Positions 53,915 to 62,099 of a stretch of 64,000 nucleotides of DNA are shown piece by piece. Position 1 is the first letter of the stretch, and every line of letters begins with the position of its first letter. Location of the stretch: positions 343,998 to 407,997 of the forward strand of contig PLXC01000159.1 in NCBI GenBank assembly GCA_003151275.1, written 5' to 3'. The notes below the pieces were generated by a model. It was not told the origin of the DNA and searched no databases. It worked only from the letters and a program-made list of their open reading frames with translations. A program made the position numbers and the translations under genes. The DNA comes from Candidatus Melainabacteria bacterium (lineage in GTDB: Bacteria; Cyanobacteriota; Vampirovibrionia; Obscuribacterales; Obscuribacteraceae).

Positions 53915-53942
53915 CAGGGGGGTGACCTAGGTCATCCTCCTG
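53915..53942 (+). terminator. Probable terminator after M1 copy 3
   Basis: CAGGGGGGTGACC-TA-GGTCATCCTCCTG forms a 13-bp imperfect hairpin (two G-U pairs) 20 bp after the stop. The T-run is weak. Confidence 0.5.
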
Positions 53943-54016
53943 TTCGCTTGCGCCGTTTCTACTGCACATCGGCATTTATTTGCCGCATTTAAAACGCAAG
54001 AAGAAGGAGCATCGCA

Positions 54017-54304
54017 ATGCTCAAAAAGTTCAGCAACAACCCCGTCTTCCGCTTGGTTGACAAAATCCCTGGACTCCGCCGCAGCGGTACGGCCAGTCTT
54101 TCCGACTTAGCCAAGGCGCTCGGAATCACCCTGGCCCTCTGCTTCCTGATGGAGATTCCGCTGATCATCGAACGGCCGAGGGTTTTCTTGCTCTCGCTGG
54201 TCGTTTTGGTGCCGCTGGTAGGACTGATCCTGCTGGCGCATCCGTTCCTCAGCCATCGGGCAACACTGGGGCAAAGTTTTGGCTTCAAAAAGCGAGTCAA
54301 GTAA
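54017..54304 (+). CDS. Small two-helix membrane protein
   Basis: 95 aa, AAGGAG before the ATG. Two predicted membrane helices (LGITLALCFLMEIPLII near 37-51, and VFLLSLVVLVPLVGLILLAH near 56-75) have basic flanks. It sits between M1 copies 3 and 4 on the same strand. It may be a membrane partner or an unrelated insert. No family recognised. Confidence 0.75.
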   Translation: MLKKFSNNPVFRLVDKIPGLRRSGTASLSDLAKALGITLALCFLMEIPLIIERPRVFLLSLVVLVPLVGLILLAHPFLSHRATLGQSFGFKKRVK

Positions 54305-54321
54305 AGCTCGCCTTTAACTTC

Positions 54322-54356
54322 GCACCAGCCGGTGCAGCGCCACACCACCTGTGGTG
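54322..54356 (+). promoter_or_regulatory. Two palindromes in the leader of M1 copy 4
   Basis: GCACC-AGCC-GGTGC (54322-54335) and CACCAC-CT-GTGGTG (54343-54356). Both are related to the GGCACC family but with shorter centres. They lie 48-82 bp upstream of the start codon. Confidence 0.4.
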
Positions 54357-54403
54357 CCATCGCCTTTCGGCCACAGGTCGCTCTTATAACGGAGACATCT
54401 AGC

Positions 54404-57001
54404 ATGACAAAATCAATCTGTTCACACGGTTGCGGTCACGCTCACAAGGAAGCGCGCAGCAACAAATATCGTTTGCCGCAACACGTCGTGCCAACCCGGT
54501 ACGACATCGCCATCACCGCTGACCCGGGTTCACCTGAATTCTCGGGCACAGTCGCCATCGAAGCCAACGTGCTCGAGCCCAGTCGCGTCGTCACATTGAA
54601 CGCCAAAGAGCTCGTCATTAGTTCGGCAATTGCTCGCCATGGAAATGGCACTTCACTGGTTGGCCGCGTTGAACTTGACGCCGAAACGGAGATGGCTCAC
54701 ATCACCTTCGACGGCATTCTCGGCGCTTCGCAGTGGACGTTCGAACTTGCCTTCACGGGCAAACACGGCACCGCCAGCGCCGGCTTCTTCAGCACCACCT
54801 GGAAGCAAGGCGAAGAAACCAAAACGATGCTCTGCACGCAGTTCGAATCTGCAGACGCACGCGCTGCTTTCCCTTGTTTCGACGAGCCCGAGCTCAAAGC
54901 GACGTTCAAGATCCGCTTGAACGTGCCCGAAGCGATGACGGCTCTGAGCAACGGCGATATCATCGGGGTCACCACCCTTGATGGCGGTCGCAAAGTCGTC
55001 GAGTTCGAAGAAACGCTCAAGATGAGCACCTACATCGTCTGCTTTACGGTGGGCGAACTGGTCGGCATGAAGCCGTTCTACGTCAATGGTAAGCGCCTGC
55101 AAGTCTGGTGCGTGCCCGGCAAGGAAGAGTGGACCGGATACGCTGAGAAAGTGGCGTCGTTTGGTCTGCGCTTCTTCGAGCGTTACTTCGACATTCCTTA
55201 TCCTTTCGGCAAGAAGATCGACCTCGTCGCCATTCCCGGTTACGCTTGGGGTGGCATGGAAAACGTCGGTCTGATCATCTTCCAGGAGAATTGTCTCCTG
55301 GCTGCGCCGGAAGCGGAAGCATGGTCACGCAGTCAAGCCGTGGTTATCTTCCACGAACTGGCGCACCAGTGGTTCGGCAACCTCGTCACACCGAAGTGGT
55401 GGAATGGTCTGTGGCTGAACGAAAGTTTCGCCACTTTCATGAGCTACGTAGCCGCTGACGCATGGATGCCCGAGTGGCAAACGTGGGATCAGTTCGGCAA
55501 CAGCCGCGACCTCGCTTATAGCATCGACTCGCTGCGCCAGTCACACCCAATCGAGCAGACCGTGGAAAAGCCCGGCGATGCGAGCTTCCTGGTCGACCCG
55601 ATCTCTTACGAGAAGGGTTGTTCCGTCATGTATCAAACGGAGCAGTTCATCGGTGCCGACGTCTTCCGGGACGGCATCAGGCTCTACCTCAAGAAACACG
55701 AGTTCGGCAACACCGAATCTGGTGACTTGTGGGAAAGTCTCGAGGAAGCATGTCACGCCAACAACGTGATTCTGCCCATCCGCGAGGTGATGCAAGCCTG
55801 GGTCTTCCAAATCGGGCACCCCGAGGTGATCGTCAGCGCAGGCAAACGCGGCTTCATTCAGCTGCTTCAGCGGCCGTTCCTCTTGCTTCCCACGGGTCGT
55901 CGGTCAGGCAAACTCTGGCCGATTCCGGTGACGATGCAAGTGAAGAATGCTGACGGCACGGTGACGACGAGCAAGTTCGTCTTCTCCGATCGTCGCCTGC
56001 AGGTTCAGGTCGGCGCAAACTACCAGTGGGTAAAGCTGAACGCAGGCGGCACCGGATTCTACCGGGTTCGCTACTCGGCTTCGCTTCTGGACAAGCTGAC
56101 CGACAACATGCACGAGTTGAGCGACATCGAGCAGTTCAACCTGCTCACCGACGCACGCTCGTTCGTCAACGCTTGCCTGATCACACCGGCCGAGTATATG
56201 CATCTGCTGTGCAAGTTCTCGCAAGTGAACGATAGCGGCACGTGGGATGCGATCGGCAAAGGCATGGTGCTTTTGACGAGACTTGTTTCCGAAGAGCAGT
56301 GGCCGCAATTGCGAACCACAGTGGCGGAGTTGCTCAGGAAGGCTGCTGCTCTGCACGGCTGGGATCCGACAAGTGACCGGGTGCTGCCGTTCGTGCAGAC
56401 CTGGAAGCCGTATCACCTCAACCTGAATCCTTTCATTCAGCAATTGAGCCGCAAGTTCCTCAAGGACTGGCGCACCGACAACACATCGGTCAACGCCATG
56501 CAAGCGGCTCAGGCTGTTATGATTCTTCACTTCGGCGGCGCGCGCATGTCGAAGAAGTTCCGCGATAAGCAAGTGGAAGCGAGAAATGCCTCCGCCTTGC
56601 AGATTCAGCAATACCTCGTGGAACTGGCTCGCCGCAACTCAACTGCGGAGAAGCCGGTCGATATCTATGAGCTCTTGGCTGACGTCATGCTCGAACGCAC
56701 TTCCTCGAGCGAACATCTCGTCACGAGGCTGATCGAAGAGTGGCCGACATTGATCGCCACCGCTCCCAAAATCAGGATCATGTACCGCGTTCGCTTCGGT
56801 ATCAACACCGTCGACGAATCGGCGCAGCAACGTCGTTTGCAAGCACTCTTCCGCCAGCATCCCCACGCGGGTGCGAAGCCGGAATACACTCGAGCGCTCG
56901 AAAGGGTCCGGGCTAACGTCGTCATGCAAGAGACGCAATCGCGCGCTCTTGACGCTTATCTTGCCGGTCAGAAACGACGCGTCAAAAACGCGGTCGCCTG
57001 A
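54404..57001 (+). CDS. M1 family aminopeptidase, copy 4
   Basis: 865 aa; ATG 54404 with CGGAG upstream. It has the most canonical zinc site of the four: HELAHQWFGN (317-321 for HELAH) and NESFA with Glu 340. The exopeptidase motif reads GGMEN, with Gly for the usual Ala. The N-terminus is His/Cys-rich (CSHGCGHAHKE), a possible extra metal-binding tag absent from the other copies. The C-terminal solenoid is long and ends in a basic tail. No signal peptide. Cytosolic peptide trimming is the likely role. Leader hairpins lie at 54322-54356. Confidence 0.96.
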   Translation: MTKSICSHGCGHAHKEARSNKYRLPQHVVPTRYDIAITADPGSPEFSGTVAIEANVLEPSRVVTLNAKELVISSAIARHGNGTSLVGRVELDAETEMAHITFDGILGASQWTFELAFTGKHGTASAGFFSTTWKQGEETKTMLCTQFESADARAAFPCFDEPELKATFKIRLNVPEAMTALSNGDIIGVTTLDGGRKVVEFEETLKMSTYIVCFTVGELVGMKPFYVNGKRLQVWCVPGKEEWTGYAEKVASFGLRFFERYFDIPYPFGKKIDLVAIPGYAWGGMENVGLIIFQENCLLAAPEAEAWSRSQAVVIFHELAHQWFGNLVTPKWWNGLWLNESFATFMSYVAADAWMPEWQTWDQFGNSRDLAYSIDSLRQSHPIEQTVEKPGDASFLVDPISYEKGCSVMYQTEQFIGADVFRDGIRLYLKKHEFGNTESGDLWESLEEACHANNVILPIREVMQAWVFQIGHPEVIVSAGKRGFIQLLQRPFLLLPTGRRSGKLWPIPVTMQVKNADGTVTTSKFVFSDRRLQVQVGANYQWVKLNAGGTGFYRVRYSASLLDKLTDNMHELSDIEQFNLLTDARSFVNACLITPAEYMHLLCKFSQVNDSGTWDAIGKGMVLLTRLVSEEQWPQLRTTVAELLRKAAALHGWDPTSDRVLPFVQTWKPYHLNLNPFIQQLSRKFLKDWRTDNTSVNAMQAAQAVMILHFGGARMSKKFRDKQVEARNASALQIQQYLVELARRNSTAEKPVDIYELLADVMLERTSSSEHLVTRLIEEWPTLIATAPKIRIMYRVRFGINTVDESAQQRRLQALFRQHPHAGAKPEYTRALERVRANVVMQETQSRALDAYLAGQKRRVKNAVA

Positions 57002-57013
57002 TCCCGGCTGCTC

Positions 57014-57035
57014 GAAGCACCAGATTCGGTGCTTC
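57014..57035. promoter_or_regulatory. GGCACC-type palindrome after M1 copy 4
   Basis: GAAGCACC-AGATTC-GGTGCTTC, an 8-bp perfect stem with central AT, 12 bp after the stop of copy 4 and 135 bp before the next start. Confidence 0.55.
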
Positions 57036-57122
57036 CGTCTAGCCACCAGCTCGAAAGCGCGACGTAGCGCACAGTTGGTGAACCTCAGGCGCGAGGACAA
57101 GCCTCGGCGCCCGCCTCCATGG

Positions 57123-57150
57123 ATAGCACCACGCCTTCACGTGGTGCTAT
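57123..57150 (+). promoter_or_regulatory. 11-bp perfect hairpin in the leader of the glutamate-synthase-like gene
   Basis: ATAGCACCACG-ccttca-CGTGGTGCTAT. It ends 5 nt before the ribosome-binding AAAGGAG and 20 nt before the ATG. It can influence translation directly; it could also be a regulator site. Confidence 0.6.
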
Positions 57151-57170
57151 CCGGGAAAGGAGTCATTACC

Positions 57171-59018
57171 ATGTTCAAAATCTATGCTGCTGCGGCTGCG
57201 GTCGTGGCATTCGCTTGGGCAATTTTTGCACGCCTCTATTCAGTGGAGCTGGCCAGTCTGGTGATCGGACTGCCCTGTCTACTGACGGTGCTTTACGACC
57301 TCTTTCAGCGCAAGCATTCCCTCGGTCGGGCATTCCCGGCTTTGTGGAGGGGACGGCTAATTGCCGAGGAGATTCGTCCCGAGTTCCAGCAGTATTTCAT
57401 CGAGACCAACACGTCGGGCAAACCGGCGTCGCGTAACGATCGCACCTGGTCTTACGCTTCTTCGAAGGGCGAGCCGACTGACATCAGTTTCGGCACCGAG
57501 AAGGAGTATCACCAACCGGGGCAAATCCACATCCGCCACAAGGGCATTCCCCTTCCAGACAGGATTGCCATCAATCTGAAGCCGCTCGTGCTGGGACCGA
57601 CGCGCAGGCATCCCGCCTACTTGTTCGGTCGCTTCGGCGTCAGCGACATGAGTTTCGGATCCATCTTCGAACGTGCCAAGCAGGCAATTACTTCAGGTGC
57701 GGCCGAAGCTGGGGCAGTGGTCTGTTCTGGTGAGGGCGGCTTGACACCATACGACTTCAGCGGTGTCTACGTCCAACATGGCCTGAAAGATCTGGTCAGT
57801 TGGCACCTGCGCCATTACCTGCTTGGCTTTGCGCACAAGCCCTGGCGAAATGAGCCTCGCGCCGTGTCACGCTATCTCGGTGGTGCCCAACTGATCCCCG
57901 AGATAGGCACCGGCAAGTTCGGCTTCAAAAACGCCGACGGCAGCTTCGATTGGGAACGCTACAAAGCGTTCATGCGCGACCCAAGTTGCGTAGCCAGCAA
58001 GTTCAAGCTGCATCAGGGCGCCAAGCCCGGCGGCGGCGGACACTTGCCTGGATACAAGGTGAACAAGCTGATCAGCGACATCCGTCGCATTCCGCAAGGC
58101 AAGGACTGCATCTCGCCGAACTGCTTCGACGAGTTCGACAGCGTGCCTTCGATGATGGCCTTCTTGGGTCGCGCTCAGGAAGAGACCGGCAAGCCGGTGG
58201 GCATCAAGATTGCCATTGGCGACGACAGTTTCATCGAGGAAATCGCCCAGTGGATGGAAGACAATCCTGGCTGCGGTCCGGATTTCATCCATCTCGATGG
58301 TGGCGAGGGTGGTACCGGTTCGGCACCGCTGATGCTCGCAGACTACGTCGGCATGTCGATTCTGCACGCAATTCCGCTCGTCGACAACGTGCTGCGTAAG
58401 CATGGCGTTCGCGATCGGGTCATCCTCATGTCCGCGGGTAAGGTCTTCAATCCGGCGCAGCTGTTCATTCAGCTTGCTCTGGGTTCGGACTATGTTCTCG
58501 GTGCACGTGGCGTGATGTTCTCGCTTGGCTGCATCCAGGCGAAGAAGTGCGGCACCAACAAGTGTCCCAGTGGCGTCGCCACGAACCACTGGTGGTTGAA
58601 GCGTGCTCTCGTTCCAGTCGAGAAGTACACGCGCACGGCCAACTACATCAAGGCCATGAACAAGTACCTCGTGACACTACTGCGAGTGGCACGCAAGACG
58701 GACACTTTCTACCTGACCCGCAACGACATCATGCAGGTAACCTCGTCTGGTGAAGTGCCTATGGATCAGATTATTCCGTATCCCTCAGGCTGTGACCAGC
58801 TGCGCGCCGCGCCTATTGCGGAGACGTACGGATTCGTCGCGCCTGATGGCCCTCCCGGACCTCAGCCGATGAGTGATGAAATTCGCGCCCTGTTCGGCGA
58901 ATTCTTCGATGAACACGGTCGGCTGATCAACGGTGGTGAAGGCATGTTCGACCAAAAAGAAACAGCGCCTTCGTCGTCGCAACTGATTCAGCTCACTCTC
59001 AGGAAGCCCGGGCAGTAA
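57171..59018 (+). CDS. FMN-binding glutamate-synthase-like protein with N-terminal membrane anchor
   Basis: 615 aa; ATG 57171 behind AAAGGAG. Residues 1-42 hold two membrane helices. The rest is the GltS FMN/Fe-S domain: FGVSDMSFGSI, SGEGG, HQGAKPGGGGHLPG (the GAKPGEGG-type FMN loop), LDGGEGGTGSAP, LGARGVMFSLGC, then C454-IQAKK-C460-GTNK-C465, the [3Fe-4S] cysteines. The glutaminase domain of full glutamate synthase is absent. The class includes archaeal-type GltB2 and membrane-bound glutamate-synthase-like proteins of uncertain reaction. It may make glutamate or pass electrons at the membrane. The 11-bp leader hairpin (57123-57150) suggests regulation. Confidence 0.93.
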   Translation: MFKIYAAAAAVVAFAWAIFARLYSVELASLVIGLPCLLTVLYDLFQRKHSLGRAFPALWRGRLIAEEIRPEFQQYFIETNTSGKPASRNDRTWSYASSKGEPTDISFGTEKEYHQPGQIHIRHKGIPLPDRIAINLKPLVLGPTRRHPAYLFGRFGVSDMSFGSIFERAKQAITSGAAEAGAVVCSGEGGLTPYDFSGVYVQHGLKDLVSWHLRHYLLGFAHKPWRNEPRAVSRYLGGAQLIPEIGTGKFGFKNADGSFDWERYKAFMRDPSCVASKFKLHQGAKPGGGGHLPGYKVNKLISDIRRIPQGKDCISPNCFDEFDSVPSMMAFLGRAQEETGKPVGIKIAIGDDSFIEEIAQWMEDNPGCGPDFIHLDGGEGGTGSAPLMLADYVGMSILHAIPLVDNVLRKHGVRDRVILMSAGKVFNPAQLFIQLALGSDYVLGARGVMFSLGCIQAKKCGTNKCPSGVATNHWWLKRALVPVEKYTRTANYIKAMNKYLVTLLRVARKTDTFYLTRNDIMQVTSSGEVPMDQIIPYPSGCDQLRAAPIAETYGFVAPDGPPGPQPMSDEIRALFGEFFDEHGRLINGGEGMFDQKETAPSSSQLIQLTLRKPGQ

Positions 59019-59059
59019 AACTGAATCGCGGTAGTCAGTGTGAATAGCACCGACGTTTC

Positions 59060-59108
59060 AGGTCGGTCGATCTCCTGGTCAACCGACCTTGCACCGCATC
59101 TGGTGCAA
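59060..59108 (+). promoter_or_regulatory. Two hairpins between the GltS-like gene and the next gene
   Basis: AGGTCGGT (59060-59067) / ACCGACCT (59082-59089) could end the upstream gene. TTGCACC-GCATCT-GGTGCAA (59089-59108) is a clean GGCACC-family member 17 bp before the ATG's ribosome site. Confidence 0.55.
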
Positions 59109-59125
59109 ATTTAAGGAGAACCCAA

Positions 59126-59425
59126 ATGCACATCGCAGCTGCACTGATCCTGATCGCCCTGGTGACGCTCTGGTTCCTTTCGGACAAGGTCGTCTATCGT
59201 GGCGCCGCGTCCGTGATCGCCAACAACATGAAGCACTACAGCACGTCCCACAAGACCGTGTTCGTCATCCCCCATGGTTCGTATGCCGGTAAGGGAAACG
59301 GCATGCTCCTCGCCACGGTTTCCAATGCTCAGGCAGCGTCCATCGCTGCTTCTCACCTCGCTTCGCGCCAAATTACTGTGCGCAAGCGCCTGTTCGGCAA
59401 GCCTCGGGTGACGCGCGTCTCCTAG
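59126..59425 (+). CDS. Small membrane-anchored hypothetical protein
   Basis: 99 aa; AAGGAG before the ATG. One N-terminal helix (AAALILIALVTLWFLS) is followed by a basic, Ala/Ser-rich tail (TVFVIPHGSYAGKGNG, ending RKRLFGKPRVTRV). Same size class as the other short membrane proteins of the window. Its leader has one of the best GGCACC palindromes. Function unknown. Confidence 0.7.
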   Translation: MHIAAALILIALVTLWFLSDKVVYRGAASVIANNMKHYSTSHKTVFVIPHGSYAGKGNGMLLATVSNAQAASIAASHLASRQITVRKRLFGKPRVTRVS

Positions 59426-59524
59426 ACTGGACCCTTTCCGCCGTCTGAGCCGAGCGGGGCACAGCAGGAACAAGGCGGCAATGCTTCTGTTCCTACTGTT
59501 GCTTGGCTTACTAACTTGGAAAAG

Positions 59525-59556
59525 CGAGATTCCGTCAGACTTCTGACCATCTCGCC
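59525..59556 (+). terminator. Rho-independent-type terminator
   Basis: GCGAGAT-tcc-GTCAGA-ct-TCTGAC-c-ATCTCGC (59525-59556), then CTTTATCTTT. It lies 100 bp after the small membrane gene. Confidence 0.65.
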
Positions 59557-59622
59557 TTTATCTTTCATCTGAAGAGCTACTCGACCAATTTGCTTGGACT
59601 CTTAGCGAAAGGACTTGTTACT

Positions 59623-61902
59623 GTGGAACTAAACCTTAGTCCTACCGGGCTATCACATCGATCATTCTTGCTCGGCAATAAACGAGCGTTCATGCTTGCA
59701 CTGCCAGCCGCAGTTGGCGCAACGTCATCATCACTGCATCCGCACAAGTGGTTTGGCGCCTCTATGTATGGTCGCAAGTATTTTGAAGGACAGTTCGTGC
59801 GCGCACGGGGCGTTCGATCACACTCGCTCAGTGCCGCCGTCCAAACTGGATTGACGATCAGTCTTACCAACGCCACTCGCCACTACGAAGTGGAAGGCAT
59901 CAAATGCAATGAGCAATTCTTCGTGCCGGACGGTATCGACGGATTTGTTTGTCGCCTGGACGGGGATTTGGACTTCATTGTCGAGCCCCACTTCGACATG
60001 CGCCTTGCTCTTGCTCTTTCCAAAGGACAGGAGCACTACACAGTCGAATCGATCGCCAACGGCGTGGTTGTTTCAAATACGCTTCCGACGGGGAAATTCA
60101 ATGACCTCCGCGAGACTTACGAAGATGACGGACAAAACGAAGATGCACCACGCATTTTTGCCGCTGTTCAAGTAGTCGCTCGGAACGGTCTTTGCAATAT
60201 TCGCAACAAGCAGAGCCGGCAACACAAGGTCCGCTTTGAGCGAGACCAAAAGCGTGCCGAACTGCTGCTCGAACACACTGAAGACAAATGCGATCACGCT
60301 CCATTGTGGCGCTTCAGCCAGTCCACGGTGTTCGCACCGGTGACCCTCCAGTTCCATGGTGCTGGCACGATCGTGTACGGCTTCGGAAGCAGCAAGGAAG
60401 AGGCGTTAAGCAACCTGGAACAACTCAGAGAGCGCCTGAAAGAGCTCGAAGCTAAGAAGCACCAACAAGCGAAAGACCTGCTTGCCAATGCTAATTTCTG
60501 GACGGGCAATTCCGAAGTCGATACCGCTTGGGGGCTTGTGCTCACGCGCGTCATCGATTGCCTGGTGGCGAAGGATGCCCAAATCCCAGGGGCTGCATTC
60601 AGCAAACCTACGACCATGATCCTGGCTGGCAATCAATACTTTCAGGACTCATGGAAGCGCGATGAGAACATCGCGCTTGGAACCTTGCTCGAGTTGGGCA
60701 TGTTTGATCTCGCTCGCGAGGTCATTCGTGACACCTGGCAAATGCAGGACGAGAAGACCGGGCGCTTGCCGCAACGCATCCGCTCCGGCGAAACGCCTGC
60801 CTACCACTCGAGCGACGGCACCTTGTGGGCACTGATTCGTCTCCATCAATATGCGCGCCTGACTGGGGACAACCAGGTGCTGGCAGAGAAGATGTCGATG
60901 GTGGTTCACTTCTTCAAGCGCAGTCTGGAGCGCACCACCTGGGGCTTGCTTCCCTCGGGCTCAGCATACTCTCCGGATAAACCGTGGGAGACCTGGATGG
61001 ACACCGAGTATTCGCCGAGAGACGGATTTCCGGTTGAAATTCAGATCCTGTGGATTGCCTGTCTTCGCGCTTTCCTGCCAGAGATCGAGCACGTTAACAG
61101 CGATCTCGCCTTCAGCATGAGCGAAGCTTTGACAGCTGCCGAGGGCTCACTGGGGCGTTTCAATGTGCGTGGTATGCCGGTCGATAGTCTCGACGACACA
61201 GGCGTTGCACGCGATTTGATTACGCCAAACGCGTACTTCTGCTTCGGACTGGGAATTGACCTGGGCGCCGACGTTGATGCAGTAATGCGTCAGATCGGAC
61301 TGACCAAATTGCGCGGAGCGCAAGGCATTGTCACGCTTAGTCCGGATGACTGGCACAAGGTCTATCCTGATTTCGCTCATAATGACCGCTTCGTACAAGG
61401 CAAAAGGCAACGCAGCGCTGGTAAGTTCAACTACCACCGAGGCATCGAGTGGAATTGGCTCAACCAATTCTTTGCGGCAGCCGAGTTGAAGTACGACAAC
61501 GCAGATGGTGCTTACGAAAATTACTTGCAGCCGCTTGTAAAAGCGACACTGCAGAGTGGTGGCGTGGGCGGTATCAGCGAGCTGTTTGATCTTGATGGGC
61601 CCAGAGGACCCGACTTTCAGACGTGGAGCATGGTCGGGTTGCTGGCAGCGCTGCAAAGCTTTGCCGGCGTTGATATCGATGTGCCCAATAAGCGCATCCA
61701 CATTCGTCCTCAGATTCCATCTGCGTGGCCCGAACTGAATCTACGCAAGTGGTTTTCAGCGGTGCCATTCGATCTGCATTTCAAGCGTAGTGCCAACGGG
61801 TCTACGTTGACGATTCACTTCCCGGAGGGCATGCCCAGCGGAATCGAAGTGACTGTCGACGCTCAGGCCTTAGGAAGTGGCTGCGAAGTGCAGGTAAGTT
61901 AA
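59623..61902 (+). CDS. Glycogen debranching enzyme-like protein (amylo-alpha-1,6-glucosidase type)
   Basis: 759 aa. I use GTG 59623 (AAAGGA 9 nt upstream) over TTG 59590. The N-terminal half is a beta-sandwich (about 1-260; SHRSFLLGNKRAFMLALPA). The C-terminal half is an alpha/alpha barrel of the GDE_C type: DSWKRDENIALGTLLELGM, YHSSDGTLWALIRLHQYARL, DGFPVEIQILW. Such enzymes cut alpha-1,6 branches of glycogen. No separate glucanotransferase domain is visible, so it is the single-activity bacterial form. It is followed by a GH130 gene, both in carbohydrate breakdown. A hairpin terminator follows (61914-61949). The family is clear; exact substrate less so. Confidence 0.9.
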   Translation: MELNLSPTGLSHRSFLLGNKRAFMLALPAAVGATSSSLHPHKWFGASMYGRKYFEGQFVRARGVRSHSLSAAVQTGLTISLTNATRHYEVEGIKCNEQFFVPDGIDGFVCRLDGDLDFIVEPHFDMRLALALSKGQEHYTVESIANGVVVSNTLPTGKFNDLRETYEDDGQNEDAPRIFAAVQVVARNGLCNIRNKQSRQHKVRFERDQKRAELLLEHTEDKCDHAPLWRFSQSTVFAPVTLQFHGAGTIVYGFGSSKEEALSNLEQLRERLKELEAKKHQQAKDLLANANFWTGNSEVDTAWGLVLTRVIDCLVAKDAQIPGAAFSKPTTMILAGNQYFQDSWKRDENIALGTLLELGMFDLAREVIRDTWQMQDEKTGRLPQRIRSGETPAYHSSDGTLWALIRLHQYARLTGDNQVLAEKMSMVVHFFKRSLERTTWGLLPSGSAYSPDKPWETWMDTEYSPRDGFPVEIQILWIACLRAFLPEIEHVNSDLAFSMSEALTAAEGSLGRFNVRGMPVDSLDDTGVARDLITPNAYFCFGLGIDLGADVDAVMRQIGLTKLRGAQGIVTLSPDDWHKVYPDFAHNDRFVQGKRQRSAGKFNYHRGIEWNWLNQFFAAAELKYDNADGAYENYLQPLVKATLQSGGVGGISELFDLDGPRGPDFQTWSMVGLLAALQSFAGVDIDVPNKRIHIRPQIPSAWPELNLRKWFSAVPFDLHFKRSANGSTLTIHFPEGMPSGIEVTVDAQALGSGCEVQVS

Positions 61903-61913
61903 CACGCTGACGT

Positions 61914-61949
61914 GGGTCTGTAGCAAGCCGATGCGCTTGCTATGGACCC
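61914..61949 (+). terminator. Probable terminator after the debranching enzyme gene
   Basis: GGGTC-tg-TAGCAAG (61914-61927) pairs with CTTGCTA-tg-GACCC (61936-61949), then TTGTTGG. Nine to fourteen pairs with a short mismatch. Confidence 0.6.
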
Positions 61950-62085
61950 TTGTTGGTGCGTAAAATTTTCCGGTTTTTATTGTTTAAAATTAAATACTAT
62001 GCGATATAATACAAGGAGTGGGAAGCCGATCAACAAAAGGCTTCAACGGTGCCTTCGAAAATCGAGAATCGAACATACCATCGGC

Positions 62086-62091
62086 TATAAT
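62086..62091 (+). promoter_or_regulatory. -10-like box directly before the GH130 gene
   Basis: TATAAT ends 8 nt before ATG 62100 and no Shine-Dalgarno lies between. It is a candidate leaderless start. A second TATAAT (62005-62010) lies farther upstream and could give a leadered transcript. Confidence 0.4.
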
Positions 62092-62099
62092 CGCGCCTT

